Assembly (NCBI GenBank): GCA_029883265.1
Contig: JAOUJM010000010.1
Location: 1 to 48,746 of the forward strand
Origin: Gammaproteobacteria bacterium
Lineage (GTDB): Bacteria; Pseudomonadota; Gammaproteobacteria; S012-40
Length of the DNA stretch: 48,746 nucleotides
Reading direction: 5' to 3'
Positions 17,733-25,596 of the stretch are shown here, in pieces (the stretch's first letter is position 1; each line of letters opens with the position of its first letter). The translations under genes and the position numbers were made by a program. Below the pieces are notes generated by a model that was not told where the DNA came from, did not search any database, and saw only the letters and a list, made by a program, of their open reading frames with translations.

Positions 17733-18782
17733 CTATTTTAATTTTTCCGAAACGCCTGCTTCAGCAAAAGTCGCCATATCATTGTGCGTTGCCAGTGCTA
17801 GGCGTATTAACGGCACCGCAGTCGCTGCACCACTACCTTCGCCCAAGCGCATATTCAAATTCAACAGTGGCTTTGCATCCAATGCTTGCACAATAATTTG
17901 ATGCCCAGGTTCGGCAGACGCATGTGAAAAAATCATCCAATCGCGCACCTCAGGATTAATTTTCACCGCAGCTAATGCCGCTGTACTACTGATAAAACCG
18001 TCCACAATAATAGGCAGTCCTACTTGCGCTGCTTTGATATAAGCGCCACATAATGCAGCTATTTCAAATCCACCTAGACAACGCAAACATGCCAGTGGTG
18101 ACGTTAATCGTGCTTTATTGTTGTGCAAACCTTTATCAATAACTTGCACCTTATGACGAACACCATCTTTATTTAGGCCCGTTCCAGGACCGGCTAACAT
18201 GGTGGCCGGACGTTTGAGCAATGCGCAGGCCATGGCACTCGCAGCGGTGGTGTTCGCAATACCCATTTCACCACCAATAAATGCATCAGCTTCATTGGCA
18301 ATCGCGCGCATAATTGCTTGTGCACCCTCTTCCATCGCTTGCTCTAATTGTTCGGTTGTCATGGCCGGGCCATGGACAAAATTTGCCGTGGCTGGCGCAA
18401 TAGATCGACTTAGTACGTTTTCATAAGTATCCACCGCTGCGACAGTTCCTAGATTTACGACTTCTAATGTAGCACCTATACTTTTCGCCAAAACGTTAAT
18501 CGCTGCCCCGCCTCGAGCAAAATTTTTCACCATTTCGGCAGTAACTGCTTGTGGAAATGCCGAAACGCCTTCATCCGCCACACCATGATCGCCAGCGAAA
18601 ACACTTATGTATATATTATGTAAATGTGGTTGAGTGGTAGCTTGCATCGCTGCCATTTGAATCGCAATTTGTTCCAAACGTCCGAGTGATCCGGGCGGCT
18701 TGGTCAGTTGTGATTGCTGCTCCACCGCTTTATCTCTAAATTCCGTACTTAATGAAGCAAGCTTTTCAGCTATCCAATTCAT
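17733..18782 (-). CDS. cobT: nicotinate-nucleotide-dimethylbenzimidazole phosphoribosyltransferase
   Basis: CobT makes alpha-ribazole phosphate, the lower-ligand precursor of cobalamin. From the ATG at 18782 (349 aa) it shows the family segments KPPGSLGRLEQIAIQMA (about 28-44), FAGDHGVADEGVSAFPQAVT, the GEMGIANTTAASAM motif and RLGEGSGAATAVPL near the C terminus, which holds the catalytic glutamate. The start overlaps the cobU stop as ATGA. Only cobU and cobT are here; cobS (synthase) and cobC (phosphatase) are not in the window. Confidence 0.97.
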   Translation of the reverse strand: MNWIAEKLASLSTEFRDKAVEQQSQLTKPPGSLGRLEQIAIQMAAMQATTQPHLHNIYISVFAGDHGVADEGVSAFPQAVTAEMVKNFARGGAAINVLAKSIGATLEVVNLGTVAAVDTYENVLSRSIAPATANFVHGPAMTTEQLEQAMEEGAQAIMRAIANEADAFIGGEMGIANTTAASAMACALLKRPATMLAGPGTGLNKDGVRHKVQVIDKGLHNNKARLTSPLACLRCLGGFEIAALCGAYIKAAQVGLPIIVDGFISSTAALAAVKINPEVRDWMIFSHASAEPGHQIIVQALDAKPLLNLNMRLGEGSGAATAVPLIRLALATHNDMATFAEAGVSEKLK

Positions 18783-19303
18783 GTAACATCCCCCTTCAAA
18801 ACCATTGGCAAACCTGCAACAACCATAATCACATCGTCGCATACCTGCGCCAATTGCTGATTAAGCTTACCCAAAAAATCACTATAGCGTCGACCGAGTG
18901 CATTCGTAGATACTAAGCTCATGCCGACTTCACTACTGACTAAAATTATATCTTGCTGCGTCGATTCAATAGTCCGACACAAATGTTCAATTTGTTGCTC
19001 AATTGTTTCTGGTTGTGCACATAACACATTGCTTAACCAGACACTGAGACAATCCACTAATAAACAATAGTGGGCTAATTCTGTTTGTGAAAAAACATCT
19101 ACTAAATTGATCGGTGTTTCTAACAATAGCCACTCATTCGGTCGACGTTGTTGATGACTTTGAATTCGTTGCGCCATTTCTTCGTCTTCAATCACGGCAG
19201 TCGCCACATAACAAACCGGTAAATGCCCTGCATGTGCCAACGCTTCCGCATAAGCACTCTTTCCTGAGCGAATTCCTCCCAAAATCAATCGTTTCCGCGC
19301 CAT
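18779..19303 (-). CDS. cobU: adenosylcobinamide kinase / adenosylcobinamide-phosphate guanylyltransferase
   Basis: CobU phosphorylates adenosylcobinamide and then transfers GMP to it, preparing the corrin side for joining to alpha-ribazole. The 174-aa form from the ATG at 19303 opens MARKRLILGGIRSGKSAYAE with the P loop GGIRSGKS, followed by QSHQQRRPNEW, where the guanylylated histidine is expected, and VSSEVGMSLVSTNALGRRYSD. A TTG seven codons upstream is an alternative start. It is translationally coupled to cobT and divergent from the ceramidase-like gene. No cobalamin riboswitch fits in the 78-base gap upstream. Confidence 0.95.
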   Translation of the reverse strand: MARKRLILGGIRSGKSAYAEALAHAGHLPVCYVATAVIEDEEMAQRIQSHQQRRPNEWLLLETPINLVDVFSQTELAHYCLLVDCLSVWLSNVLCAQPETIEQQIEHLCRTIESTQQDIILVSSEVGMSLVSTNALGRRYSDFLGKLNQQLAQVCDDVIMVVAGLPMVLKGDVT

Positions 19304-19381
19304 TTTCGCTATACTAGTTACCAATATCGATATCTTTGTGAAAAAGGCGTCTATTCTAGCAACTCTGGGATATAAAATACT

Positions 19382-20755
19382 ATGTTGATTTGGCTTTTAG
19401 GCTTAAGTCTATTATTTGTTGGGGTGGTGGGTCCTTGGCCCAACCATGAATTGGCCTACCAGCAAAGCACTTATTACACAGAAACTCAGCGACGGCTACA
19501 GCAGCAGCATTTTGATCGACGTGCATCCCCACTTCAGGCGGGTTATGGCCGTGTGGATATTACTCCCAACAAGGCCATTGCTTTAGGTGGTTTTAATGCC
19601 CGGCAATTAAAAAACTTTGAGTCGGTTGCACATCGTGTATATGCGCAAGCCATTAGTCTTAGCAATCAAGAGCAAATTGTAACGATTATTGCTGTCGAAT
19701 GGTTATTACCCTTGCCAGATATAATTGACGCAGTAGCTGAAAAAACCGGTTTAAGTCGTGAACAACTTTTTTTTACAGCTAGCCATACCCACGCCGGTCC
19801 CGGTGCCTATGCGAAAGGTTTGATCGGTGAATCGGTGCTTGGTGCATATGATGCTGAATATTTTTCGATACTCGCGGATAAACTCGCACGAGTAGTATTA
19901 GACAGTCGTTATGCCATGCAACCCATACAACTGCAATACCAACGTATCGATCTTAAACCAACATTAGCCAATCAACTGCTAGTCAATCAATTAGATGATC
20001 AAAGTCCGGCCCACGGCCGCATACACCTGTTAAAACTTCTCGATCAGCACCAGCAGAATCTTGCGATGTTACTTAGTTTTGGCGCGCATCCTACCTTGCT
20101 TGATGCAACTAATCATTCGCTCAGCGGAGACTATCCCGGTTTACTACAATACAAACTAAGCCAGCAAATGAATACACCGGTTTTATTTGCGGCTGGCGCA
20201 GTCGCTGGTATTATGCCGCAAACAACAATGTCCCAATCAATCGAGAAGGATCAACAGAAAACAATCGAAACCTATAGTGATCGTTTGGTTTCAATTATCT
20301 TACGGGCGGAAGAAAAGCCACCCAGCTCTGCTGAATTTGTTTTACACCAATGGCAACAAGCGCATGCGGTAATTGATTCACATTTATTCAATTTGGATTT
20401 ACCCACTGCTCACTTTCGCATTAGCAAAAATACCCGTTTATCGCCCTATATGGTGCATTCGCTTTTCCATCAAAGCCAACAGAGTTATGTTCATTTATTA
20501 CGTTTAGGACCGGTAATGCTAATGGGCTTTCCAGGTGATTATTCAGGTGAACTTGCACAGCGCTTGGAACAAAACAGGCCCGATGATCTGCAAGCCTGGG
20601 CAATAAGTTTTAATGGAGATTACATAGGTTATCTAATGCCTAGCGATCGATATGATCAGCATCATTACACGGTAACGCGCTCAAGTGTCTATGGTCGTTG
20701 GCTAGGGGACTATTTCACAGACATCGCACAGCAGGCATTGAAACTCGCGCACTGA
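19382..20755 (+). CDS. neutral/alkaline ceramidase-like hydrolase, membrane-anchored
   Basis: The protein (457 aa) starts with a hydrophobic anchor (about 1-24) and continues with the N-terminal domain of neutral/alkaline non-lysosomal ceramidases. AGYGRVDITPNKAIALGGF (about 53-71), the metal/active-site segment FFTASHTHAGPGAY (about 131-144), SFGAHPTLL and SLSGDYPG, whose serine is a candidate nucleophile. Family enzymes cleave the amide bond of ceramides. It is shorter than classical ceramidases (about 650-750 aa) and lacks the C-terminal immunoglobulin-like domain, so the real substrate may be another N-acyl lipid. It is divergent from cobU. Confidence 0.82.
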   Translation: MLIWLLGLSLLFVGVVGPWPNHELAYQQSTYYTETQRRLQQQHFDRRASPLQAGYGRVDITPNKAIALGGFNARQLKNFESVAHRVYAQAISLSNQEQIVTIIAVEWLLPLPDIIDAVAEKTGLSREQLFFTASHTHAGPGAYAKGLIGESVLGAYDAEYFSILADKLARVVLDSRYAMQPIQLQYQRIDLKPTLANQLLVNQLDDQSPAHGRIHLLKLLDQHQQNLAMLLSFGAHPTLLDATNHSLSGDYPGLLQYKLSQQMNTPVLFAAGAVAGIMPQTTMSQSIEKDQQKTIETYSDRLVSIILRAEEKPPSSAEFVLHQWQQAHAVIDSHLFNLDLPTAHFRISKNTRLSPYMVHSLFHQSQQSYVHLLRLGPVMLMGFPGDYSGELAQRLEQNRPDDLQAWAISFNGDYIGYLMPSDRYDQHHYTVTRSSVYGRWLGDYFTDIAQQALKLAH

Positions 20756-20767
20756 CGTTTTAAGAAA

Positions 20768-21454
20768 TTAGATACTACACAGCACCAGCTTTTCTATATC
20801 AACTTTATTATCACTGACCAATTGCGCACTTACTTCTGCCTGAAGACTATCAAGAAAAACTACCTCAATACGATTTGCGCTTTGACCATTCTGCGTCATC
20901 CACCACTCACTGACTTGAATGGCTTGAAAACATTTAAGCGCTTTTTCTTCAACAAAGCGTTGGGTCAAATCACCATTGATGCGCCAATATTCTTTTACTT
21001 TGCCATTGCCTACCCGGCGATACACACCATCCCAGATGCTGACTTGCTCGCAATTGCTATACGCTTCAAATGTGGTGGCGCTGGCATTAGCTAAATTGGT
21101 TTCTTTAATAATCTGATTGTCTAGTTCATAGCGTACTCGAATCACTTCATCGGTATAAACATTGCCATCAATGACTTGCCAATTATTCACCGCATTGGGC
21201 CGTACACAAAAACCACCCGCACGAGTCACTTCGTACTCCATCGCAACACTATCCGCAAGTTTTAAAAACGTGGGGAAACGCAGGTCGCTGCTCATGTCCT
21301 GCCATAAGGTCAACCCGAGCGCAGCCAAAACTTCATCGTTAAGAATAACATCCTGATTTTCTGCGACTTGCTGAGGAGAATCCCATGCGGGTTTAAAGCA
21401 ACCGGTTAACGAATAGATCAGAATAAGACTAAAAAGTATATTGCTTAGCTTCAT
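20768..21454 (-). CDS. putative lipoprotein, unknown function
   Basis: The 228-aa protein has a lipoprotein signal peptide with lipobox LTGC (Cys19). The residue after the Cys is Phe, so outer-membrane sorting is expected under the usual rule. The mature part is soluble and mixed alpha/beta, with Cys residues near 82, 134, 175 and 226 that may form disulphides. I recognise no family. It converges with the ceramidase-like gene (12-base gap) and starts 124 bases downstream of the terminator of the cytochrome operon. Confidence 0.7.
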   Translation of the reverse strand: MKLSNILFSLILIYSLTGCFKPAWDSPQQVAENQDVILNDEVLAALGLTLWQDMSSDLRFPTFLKLADSVAMEYEVTRAGGFCVRPNAVNNWQVIDGNVYTDEVIRVRYELDNQIIKETNLANASATTFEAYSNCEQVSIWDGVYRRVGNGKVKEYWRINGDLTQRFVEEKALKCFQAIQVSEWWMTQNGQSANRIEVVFLDSLQAEVSAQLVSDNKVDIEKLVLCSI

Positions 21455-21577
21455 ATACCAATTTTGCCTGTAGGGTTATTAAAACACTATTAATGACTTA
21501 AACATTAGTTCATTCTAATTTTCTTATATATTTATGATTCTTGCTTTAACAAAAACATACTAACATTGCCTTGATGC

Positions 21578-21608
21578 AAAAAAAAGCCAGCATAACGCTG
21601 GCTTTTTT
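21578..21608 (-). terminator. intrinsic terminator of the cytochrome operon
   Basis: The arms GCCAGC (21586-21591) and GCTGGC (21597-21602) enclose ATAAC. On the minus strand the stem is followed by eight T residues (21585-21578), 17 bases after the stop of the CHRD gene. A T6 on the plus side makes it symmetrical in form, but no plus-strand gene ends here. Confidence 0.9.
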
Positions 21609-21624
21609 GCACAAATATTACGCA

Positions 21625-22473
21625 CTAATGATGGGGCGCACCACCTTCACGGTGTAATGCCAAATCACCGGTTAATACGACTGAAGAATCCATGTGTACA
21701 TTCACATAAAAATCACCATTCACTAAGTCCATAATCTGCATATGAGTCAGAGGCGTGGCCGCGTCGGCTGTTTTATAAACTAAATCCGTTTCTGTACCAT
21801 CAACAGCTAAGCCTAATACTACCGCATCACCTGCATTTCGATTGTGAATATGCAAGCCAGTAATTTCAGCTTCGGTAATATCTTGCAGGCGAACATAAGC
21901 CACATAAGCGCCCTCATTGTTCATTAAGGTTAATACCGCTTGGCCACTCGCAGTGGACGCATTAGGCGTTAAATCCACGGTATAAATTCTTGCTTCTGCA
22001 CCCAAAATTTGGGCTCGCATTTCGTCGTTACCATTGCTATCGACAATATTGAGATAATATTCACCATGTTCAAACGCCTCTACTTCTTCATGAGTCAAGT
22101 TAACATTCTCACCCGCAGCAATAGTCCAGGTTTTATCACCATCATCATCTGAAAAATTAATCACTGCTGTGTCGCTTGTTTTCCCAGCAAAGGCTTTATA
22201 AATTGCTACGGTTGAAGCAGTACCGCTACTAATCGTAACGCTTCCACCAAGTGTCATTTCGTGATGGTCAATACTGAAATCAAACGCAGCCGCTAATCCA
22301 GATGCTGCACTCACGCCAGCCAATTCAGTTTCCTCAGCATTGACCTCTGCTTTAAAACTAATATTTTGATCGGCATCATCATGGTCATCGTCATCATCAT
22401 GATCCCCATGAAAACAAGCACTCAACGCAAACAGTGCGATTAAAGCCATTACACCCCAATTAAATTTCTTCAT
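21625..22473 (-). CDS. CHRD-domain lipoprotein with His/Asp-rich N terminus
   Basis: The 282-aa protein has lipobox LSAC (Cys20), then a His/Asp cluster (HGDHDDDDDHDDAD, about 22-35) likely to bind metal, and two CHRD domains (about 40-150 and 160-275). Each ends in the family-typical pattern of Gly-x-Tyr/Phe-Tyr-x-Asn-hydrophobic (HGEYYLNI and NGDFYVNVH). CHRD domains are extracellular and of unclear role. GAGGAT lies before the ATG. It is the last gene of the cytochrome operon, 39 bases after the cytochrome-barrel gene, and the terminator follows, so it probably serves the same process at the cell surface. Confidence 0.88.
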   Translation of the reverse strand: MKKFNWGVMALIALFALSACFHGDHDDDDDHDDADQNISFKAEVNAEETELAGVSAASGLAAAFDFSIDHHEMTLGGSVTISSGTASTVAIYKAFAGKTSDTAVINFSDDDGDKTWTIAAGENVNLTHEEVEAFEHGEYYLNIVDSNGNDEMRAQILGAEARIYTVDLTPNASTASGQAVLTLMNNEGAYVAYVRLQDITEAEITGLHIHNRNAGDAVVLGLAVDGTETDLVYKTADAATPLTHMQIMDLVNGDFYVNVHMDSSVVLTGDLALHREGGAPHH

Positions 22474-22512
22474 TTCAAGATCCTCATTGTTTTTTTACTA
22501 CACTAGTTAAAA

Positions 22513-23808
22513 TTAAAACATAAATCTTATTCGCGCCGTAGCATGACTACCAAAACCACTGATCGCCGTTTCTCCGGCATGACCATGCGCATGACCGTCC
22601 GCCGATGGCTCAGCTGCAGCCATGAGTTCCGCTACATACGCAAACGTCACTTTAATATTTTGCACCGGTTTATAAATCCAGGCTGCCGTAACTTGAGTTT
22701 CCACAGAATCAGAACCCACACCATGATCTGTCGTATCAAAACGCAAAATACCTGCAAGTGTTTTCGCAATAGCATAATCCGCTTGCATGGTAATACCCAT
22801 GCGTGAGTAACGATCATCGTTACCGGTATTATCCAAACTCACCTGTCCACGCAAATCGAGTTTTTTGAAACGTAAATTTGCAGCAAGCGAATACATCTGC
22901 AACTCCTGAGAGCCATTAGCATTATACCAAAGCAAAGACATTGAACTGTCCTTAAGAAAATCAAAACGCCCCACCACCCAATAATCGAGTTTGTCTGCAC
23001 CCGTGGCATGATGTGTTTCAGTGGTTACACCGTGAGCTTCATTTGCAGGCAAACTACTATGCGCTTGGAGGTCACCATGATCATCACCATGGGCAGAGCT
23101 GCCGTTACTTAAACCCACAGACCAGAACAAGGCCTTATTATAACCATAATATTCAATTCCATTTTGCTCATCAAAACCGATACCTACCGGCGTGAAACCA
23201 CTTCCACCGCCATGATGTCCGCCTCCATAGGCACCAATACCGGAACTTGCTGAATCCAATGCAGCGCCGTGACCATAAAACGAAGTCCAAGTGGTTGGAT
23301 CAAGTGAACCCGCTCGCGCATTGAACCATGTAGAGTCAAAAAAGTTTGTACGACTAATAAAAAACCGATGTAACTCCACCGTTTCATCGTTGATTTCCAC
23401 ACCCGCCCAGACCGCAAAGTCTTTGCTCACACTTGTGGTTGCCAACAGACTAATATCTTTTTGGGCAATTAAAGCTGGATACGCATCGTCACTATTACTG
23501 CTCATTAATTCAGTACCACCAGTGACACTAAGAATCTCTGACACTTTCTTCACAATCTCGTCAGAATCTTTAAGCGCTTCATCATCCAAACCAAATGCAA
23601 GGTCGTCTGCTTGCTTACGCATTTGAAAACCATTTCGCATAAAACGTTCGCCCTTCATGGTCAGACGCGGAAATGATGCCGTATGACATTTATTGCAACT
23701 GGCGCCAGTTGATCGAGCAAAAGCAGCTGTCGCATCTGCTTGCTTTGGTAACAAACTGAAACTGATACTCATCATGAGCACACTAACTAAAAAACTGATT
23801 CGATACAC
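22513..23808 (-). CDS. monohaem cytochrome c fused to an outer-membrane beta barrel (Cyc2-like architecture)
   Basis: After a signal peptide (about 1-27), the mature 431-aa protein opens with a single c-type haem site (Cys38, Cys41, His42 in ASCNKCHTASFPRL), followed by the GERFMRNGFQM segment. The rest is strand-rich with alternating aromatic residues and ends in ARIRFMF, a barrel-assembly C terminus. Established: this arrangement of a short haem domain plugging a porin is that of Cyc2, the outer-membrane Fe(II) oxidase, and related proteins; similarity of the haem motif and the length fit, but substrate specificity cannot be inferred. Gly/His-rich loops (GGGHHGGGSGF; HGDDHGDLQAH; DGHAHGHAGE) could bind metal. 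AGGGGG lies nine bases upstream of the ATG. Confidence 0.82.
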   Translation of the reverse strand: MYRISFLVSVLMMSISFSLLPKQADATAAFARSTGASCNKCHTASFPRLTMKGERFMRNGFQMRKQADDLAFGLDDEALKDSDEIVKKVSEILSVTGGTELMSSNSDDAYPALIAQKDISLLATTSVSKDFAVWAGVEINDETVELHRFFISRTNFFDSTWFNARAGSLDPTTWTSFYGHGAALDSASSGIGAYGGGHHGGGSGFTPVGIGFDEQNGIEYYGYNKALFWSVGLSNGSSAHGDDHGDLQAHSSLPANEAHGVTTETHHATGADKLDYWVVGRFDFLKDSSMSLLWYNANGSQELQMYSLAANLRFKKLDLRGQVSLDNTGNDDRYSRMGITMQADYAIAKTLAGILRFDTTDHGVGSDSVETQVTAAWIYKPVQNIKVTFAYVAELMAAAEPSADGHAHGHAGETAISGFGSHATARIRFMF

Positions 23809-23817
23809 ATCATCCCC

Positions 23818-24771
23818 CTAATCTATAGTTTTAATCTTATAATCCGCTGTCGAACCATCTAGGCTCATTCGACGCGCAAACGATACATAGTGAAATCGCC
23901 CTTCAGCATAATCATCATGAATAGCAAAACCCATGTAAAAATTTTTCAATTGGTTTAACTTTTTTGTTGGTGCAAGCGACGTTTGCAACGGACGAACGAA
24001 AACCAACGTATTATCACCGGTTTGCTGTGAATACGACACATCAACCACGGCAGATTTATGAGCATGGCGCTTTTCCAAAATATAACCACTGACGACTTTT
24101 GTTTCATTCGCTGCCAATTGTGCTTGCCAATATTCAACAAAATAATTCTTGATCAACAAGTCATTCAATTCATTTGACGAAATCAAGTCATCGCCGCCGC
24201 CACTACGTTTTAATTTGATCCGTGATTTAGACAAATACAGTTCGCGTGTTTTATTCTCACTAAATGCCATACCGGTAGCATCGCTATGACAGAATCCCCA
24301 ACAACCCGCGACCGGCACTTCTTTCACTTCCTCACTTGAAAGCATAACAGCAACTTTGGCCTTAAATTGTTGATCCACTTTTTTTCCACTAGTAAAACCG
24401 AGCGCATCCCATTTAACTTGCACATACAGATTGTGATCATCTTGCACAGCTTTTATGATTGCTTTAACGGTTCCAGGTTTATTATCAATGGTATTTGGTT
24501 CAAGATAACCACCTTTTACGATTAAATCGCCCATGGCTTTTTCTTCACCCTCATGACATTCCAAACAAGGCGAGCCTTTGCGTACACTTTTTGCACCTTT
24601 GTGTTTGGTTAAAACCCATTCCCAAGACGCCTGACCTGGATAGAACAAGTCGATCGGCATTGCCTTAACCTTTTCCCAATCAATTTCTTTGGCACTAACA
24701 GGTAATGCAACAATCAATAACATTCCTAATGTTGAACAAACTATTCTAAAAATCCAACTGGATCTCTTCAT
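23818..24771 (-). CDS. ethylbenzene-dehydrogenase-related haem protein with CxxCH and CxxxCH motifs
   Basis: The start is the ATG at 24771, six bases after AGGAGG; an ATG two codons earlier abuts the ribosome-binding site. The 317-aa protein has a signal peptide (about 1-28) and a haem c site CLECH (69-73). A domain of the EB_dh type follows (DDHNLYVQVKWD near 111-122 and RFHYVSFARRM near the end), which in relatives binds haem b. A second cysteine motif, CWGFCH (157-162), has three instead of two intervening residues. It is periplasmic, and overlaps the tetrahaem gene by 26 bases. The likely role is a periplasmic electron carrier between the NapC-type protein and the outer-membrane cytochrome. 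Whether CxxxCH carries haem is open. Confidence 0.82.
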   Translation of the reverse strand: MKRSSWIFRIVCSTLGMLLIVALPVSAKEIDWEKVKAMPIDLFYPGQASWEWVLTKHKGAKSVRKGSPCLECHEGEEKAMGDLIVKGGYLEPNTIDNKPGTVKAIIKAVQDDHNLYVQVKWDALGFTSGKKVDQQFKAKVAVMLSSEEVKEVPVAGCWGFCHSDATGMAFSENKTRELYLSKSRIKLKRSGGGDDLISSNELNDLLIKNYFVEYWQAQLAANETKVVSGYILEKRHAHKSAVVDVSYSQQTGDNTLVFVRPLQTSLAPTKKLNQLKNFYMGFAIHDDYAEGRFHYVSFARRMSLDGSTADYKIKTID

Positions 24772-25318
24772 CAGCATCCTCCTGCTTTAATTCGGTTTCA
24801 TGCACGGCCTTATGGGCAATACCCTTATGACAATCAATGCAAGTATCACCATCTTGCTGTGCTTGATTATGCTGTTTGCCCGCACGTTTACGTTGCTCAC
24901 TAATAATCATTGCGGAAAAGTCGTGACAATTACGACATTCCCGTGAATTGTTTGCCTGCATATTTTCCCAAACTCGTTCGGCCATAATTTTGCGGCGGGC
25001 CTCAAATTTTTCTTCCGTATCAATAGTGCCTAATAAATGATGATAAACATCTTTCACCGCTAATAATTTCCTCCATAAAGTTGTTGTCCAGTCATGAGGA
25101 ATATGACAATCAGCACAGCCAGCCCGAACACCACTGGTATTTTGGTAATGCCGGGTTTTTTTGTATTCTTCATAGACGGTAGTTCGCATTTCATGGCAGG
25201 AAATACAAAATTCAGTTTGACTGGAATATTGAACTAAGGAACCCAACACAATAGATAGGATCACTGCAAACAGCGTAAGCAGTAACACAGCAAGAGACAA
25301 TAAATAACGTGGTTTCAT
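24746..25318 (-). CDS. NapC/NirT-type membrane-anchored tetrahaem cytochrome c (quinol dehydrogenase)
   Basis: The 190-aa protein has one N-terminal membrane helix (about 5-30) and four CxxCH haem sites at 38-42, 68-72, 128-132 and 160-164, the size and spacing of NapC/NirT/CymA proteins. These oxidise menaquinol or ubiquinol and pass electrons to periplasmic partners, or run the reverse way. I used the ATG at 25318; a TTG codon precedes it directly. It is the first gene of the four-gene operon, behind a promoter about 130 bases upstream. The C-terminal tail (170-190) is acidic. No terminal reductase such as NapAB is adjacent. Confidence 0.93.
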   Translation of the reverse strand: MKPRYLLSLAVLLLTLFAVILSIVLGSLVQYSSQTEFCISCHEMRTTVYEEYKKTRHYQNTSGVRAGCADCHIPHDWTTTLWRKLLAVKDVYHHLLGTIDTEEKFEARRKIMAERVWENMQANNSRECRNCHDFSAMIISEQRKRAGKQHNQAQQDGDTCIDCHKGIAHKAVHETELKQEDADEEIQLDF

Positions 25319-25448
25319 CAACTGACAACAAGCTCATGATGACGCAGTTGATAGACATGCGACAATTTGCCGCAACCCGCGACTCGTCGAAAATTCACAA
25401 ACATTTAACCCCTACCCCTATGCACGTTTGTTTTTTTAGTGCGTAATT

Positions 25449-25477
25449 ATTAATAACTTAGCAAGCCATGACGTCAA
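25449..25477 (-). promoter_or_regulatory. candidate sigma70 promoter of the cytochrome operon
   Basis: On the minus strand TTGACG (25477-25472) is followed after 17 bases by ATTAAT (25454-25449), about 130 bases before the first cytochrome gene. The -35 element sits inside the dyad at 25464-25492, an arrangement that suggests control by a bound regulator. Confidence 0.45.
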
Positions 25478-25492
25478 CATTGAGTCATGGCT
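25464..25492. repeat. 29-base dyad overlapping the -35 of the cytochrome operon
   Basis: AGCCATGAC (25464-25472) and GTCATGGCT (25484-25492) are perfect inverted arms. The interior adds TCAA/TTGA pairing with one unpaired G on the left side. It lies 104 bases downstream of the flgE stop and overlaps the predicted -35. It may be an operator, or an imperfect terminator of flgE without a T-run. Confidence 0.6.
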
Positions 25493-25596
25493 AATATCGC
25501 TATTGTAATAAATTTTGGTTTTTTTAGCTATAAGACAAAGACGTTAGAAAAGCTTGTCCTGAAAGGATTTAAACACAATATGAAATTCCAAATAAA

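Noticed and set aside
19304-19381. Possible cobalamin riboswitch before cobU
   Set aside because: The gap is only 78 bases and lacks the conserved B12-box sequence; a full riboswitch needs about 200 bases.
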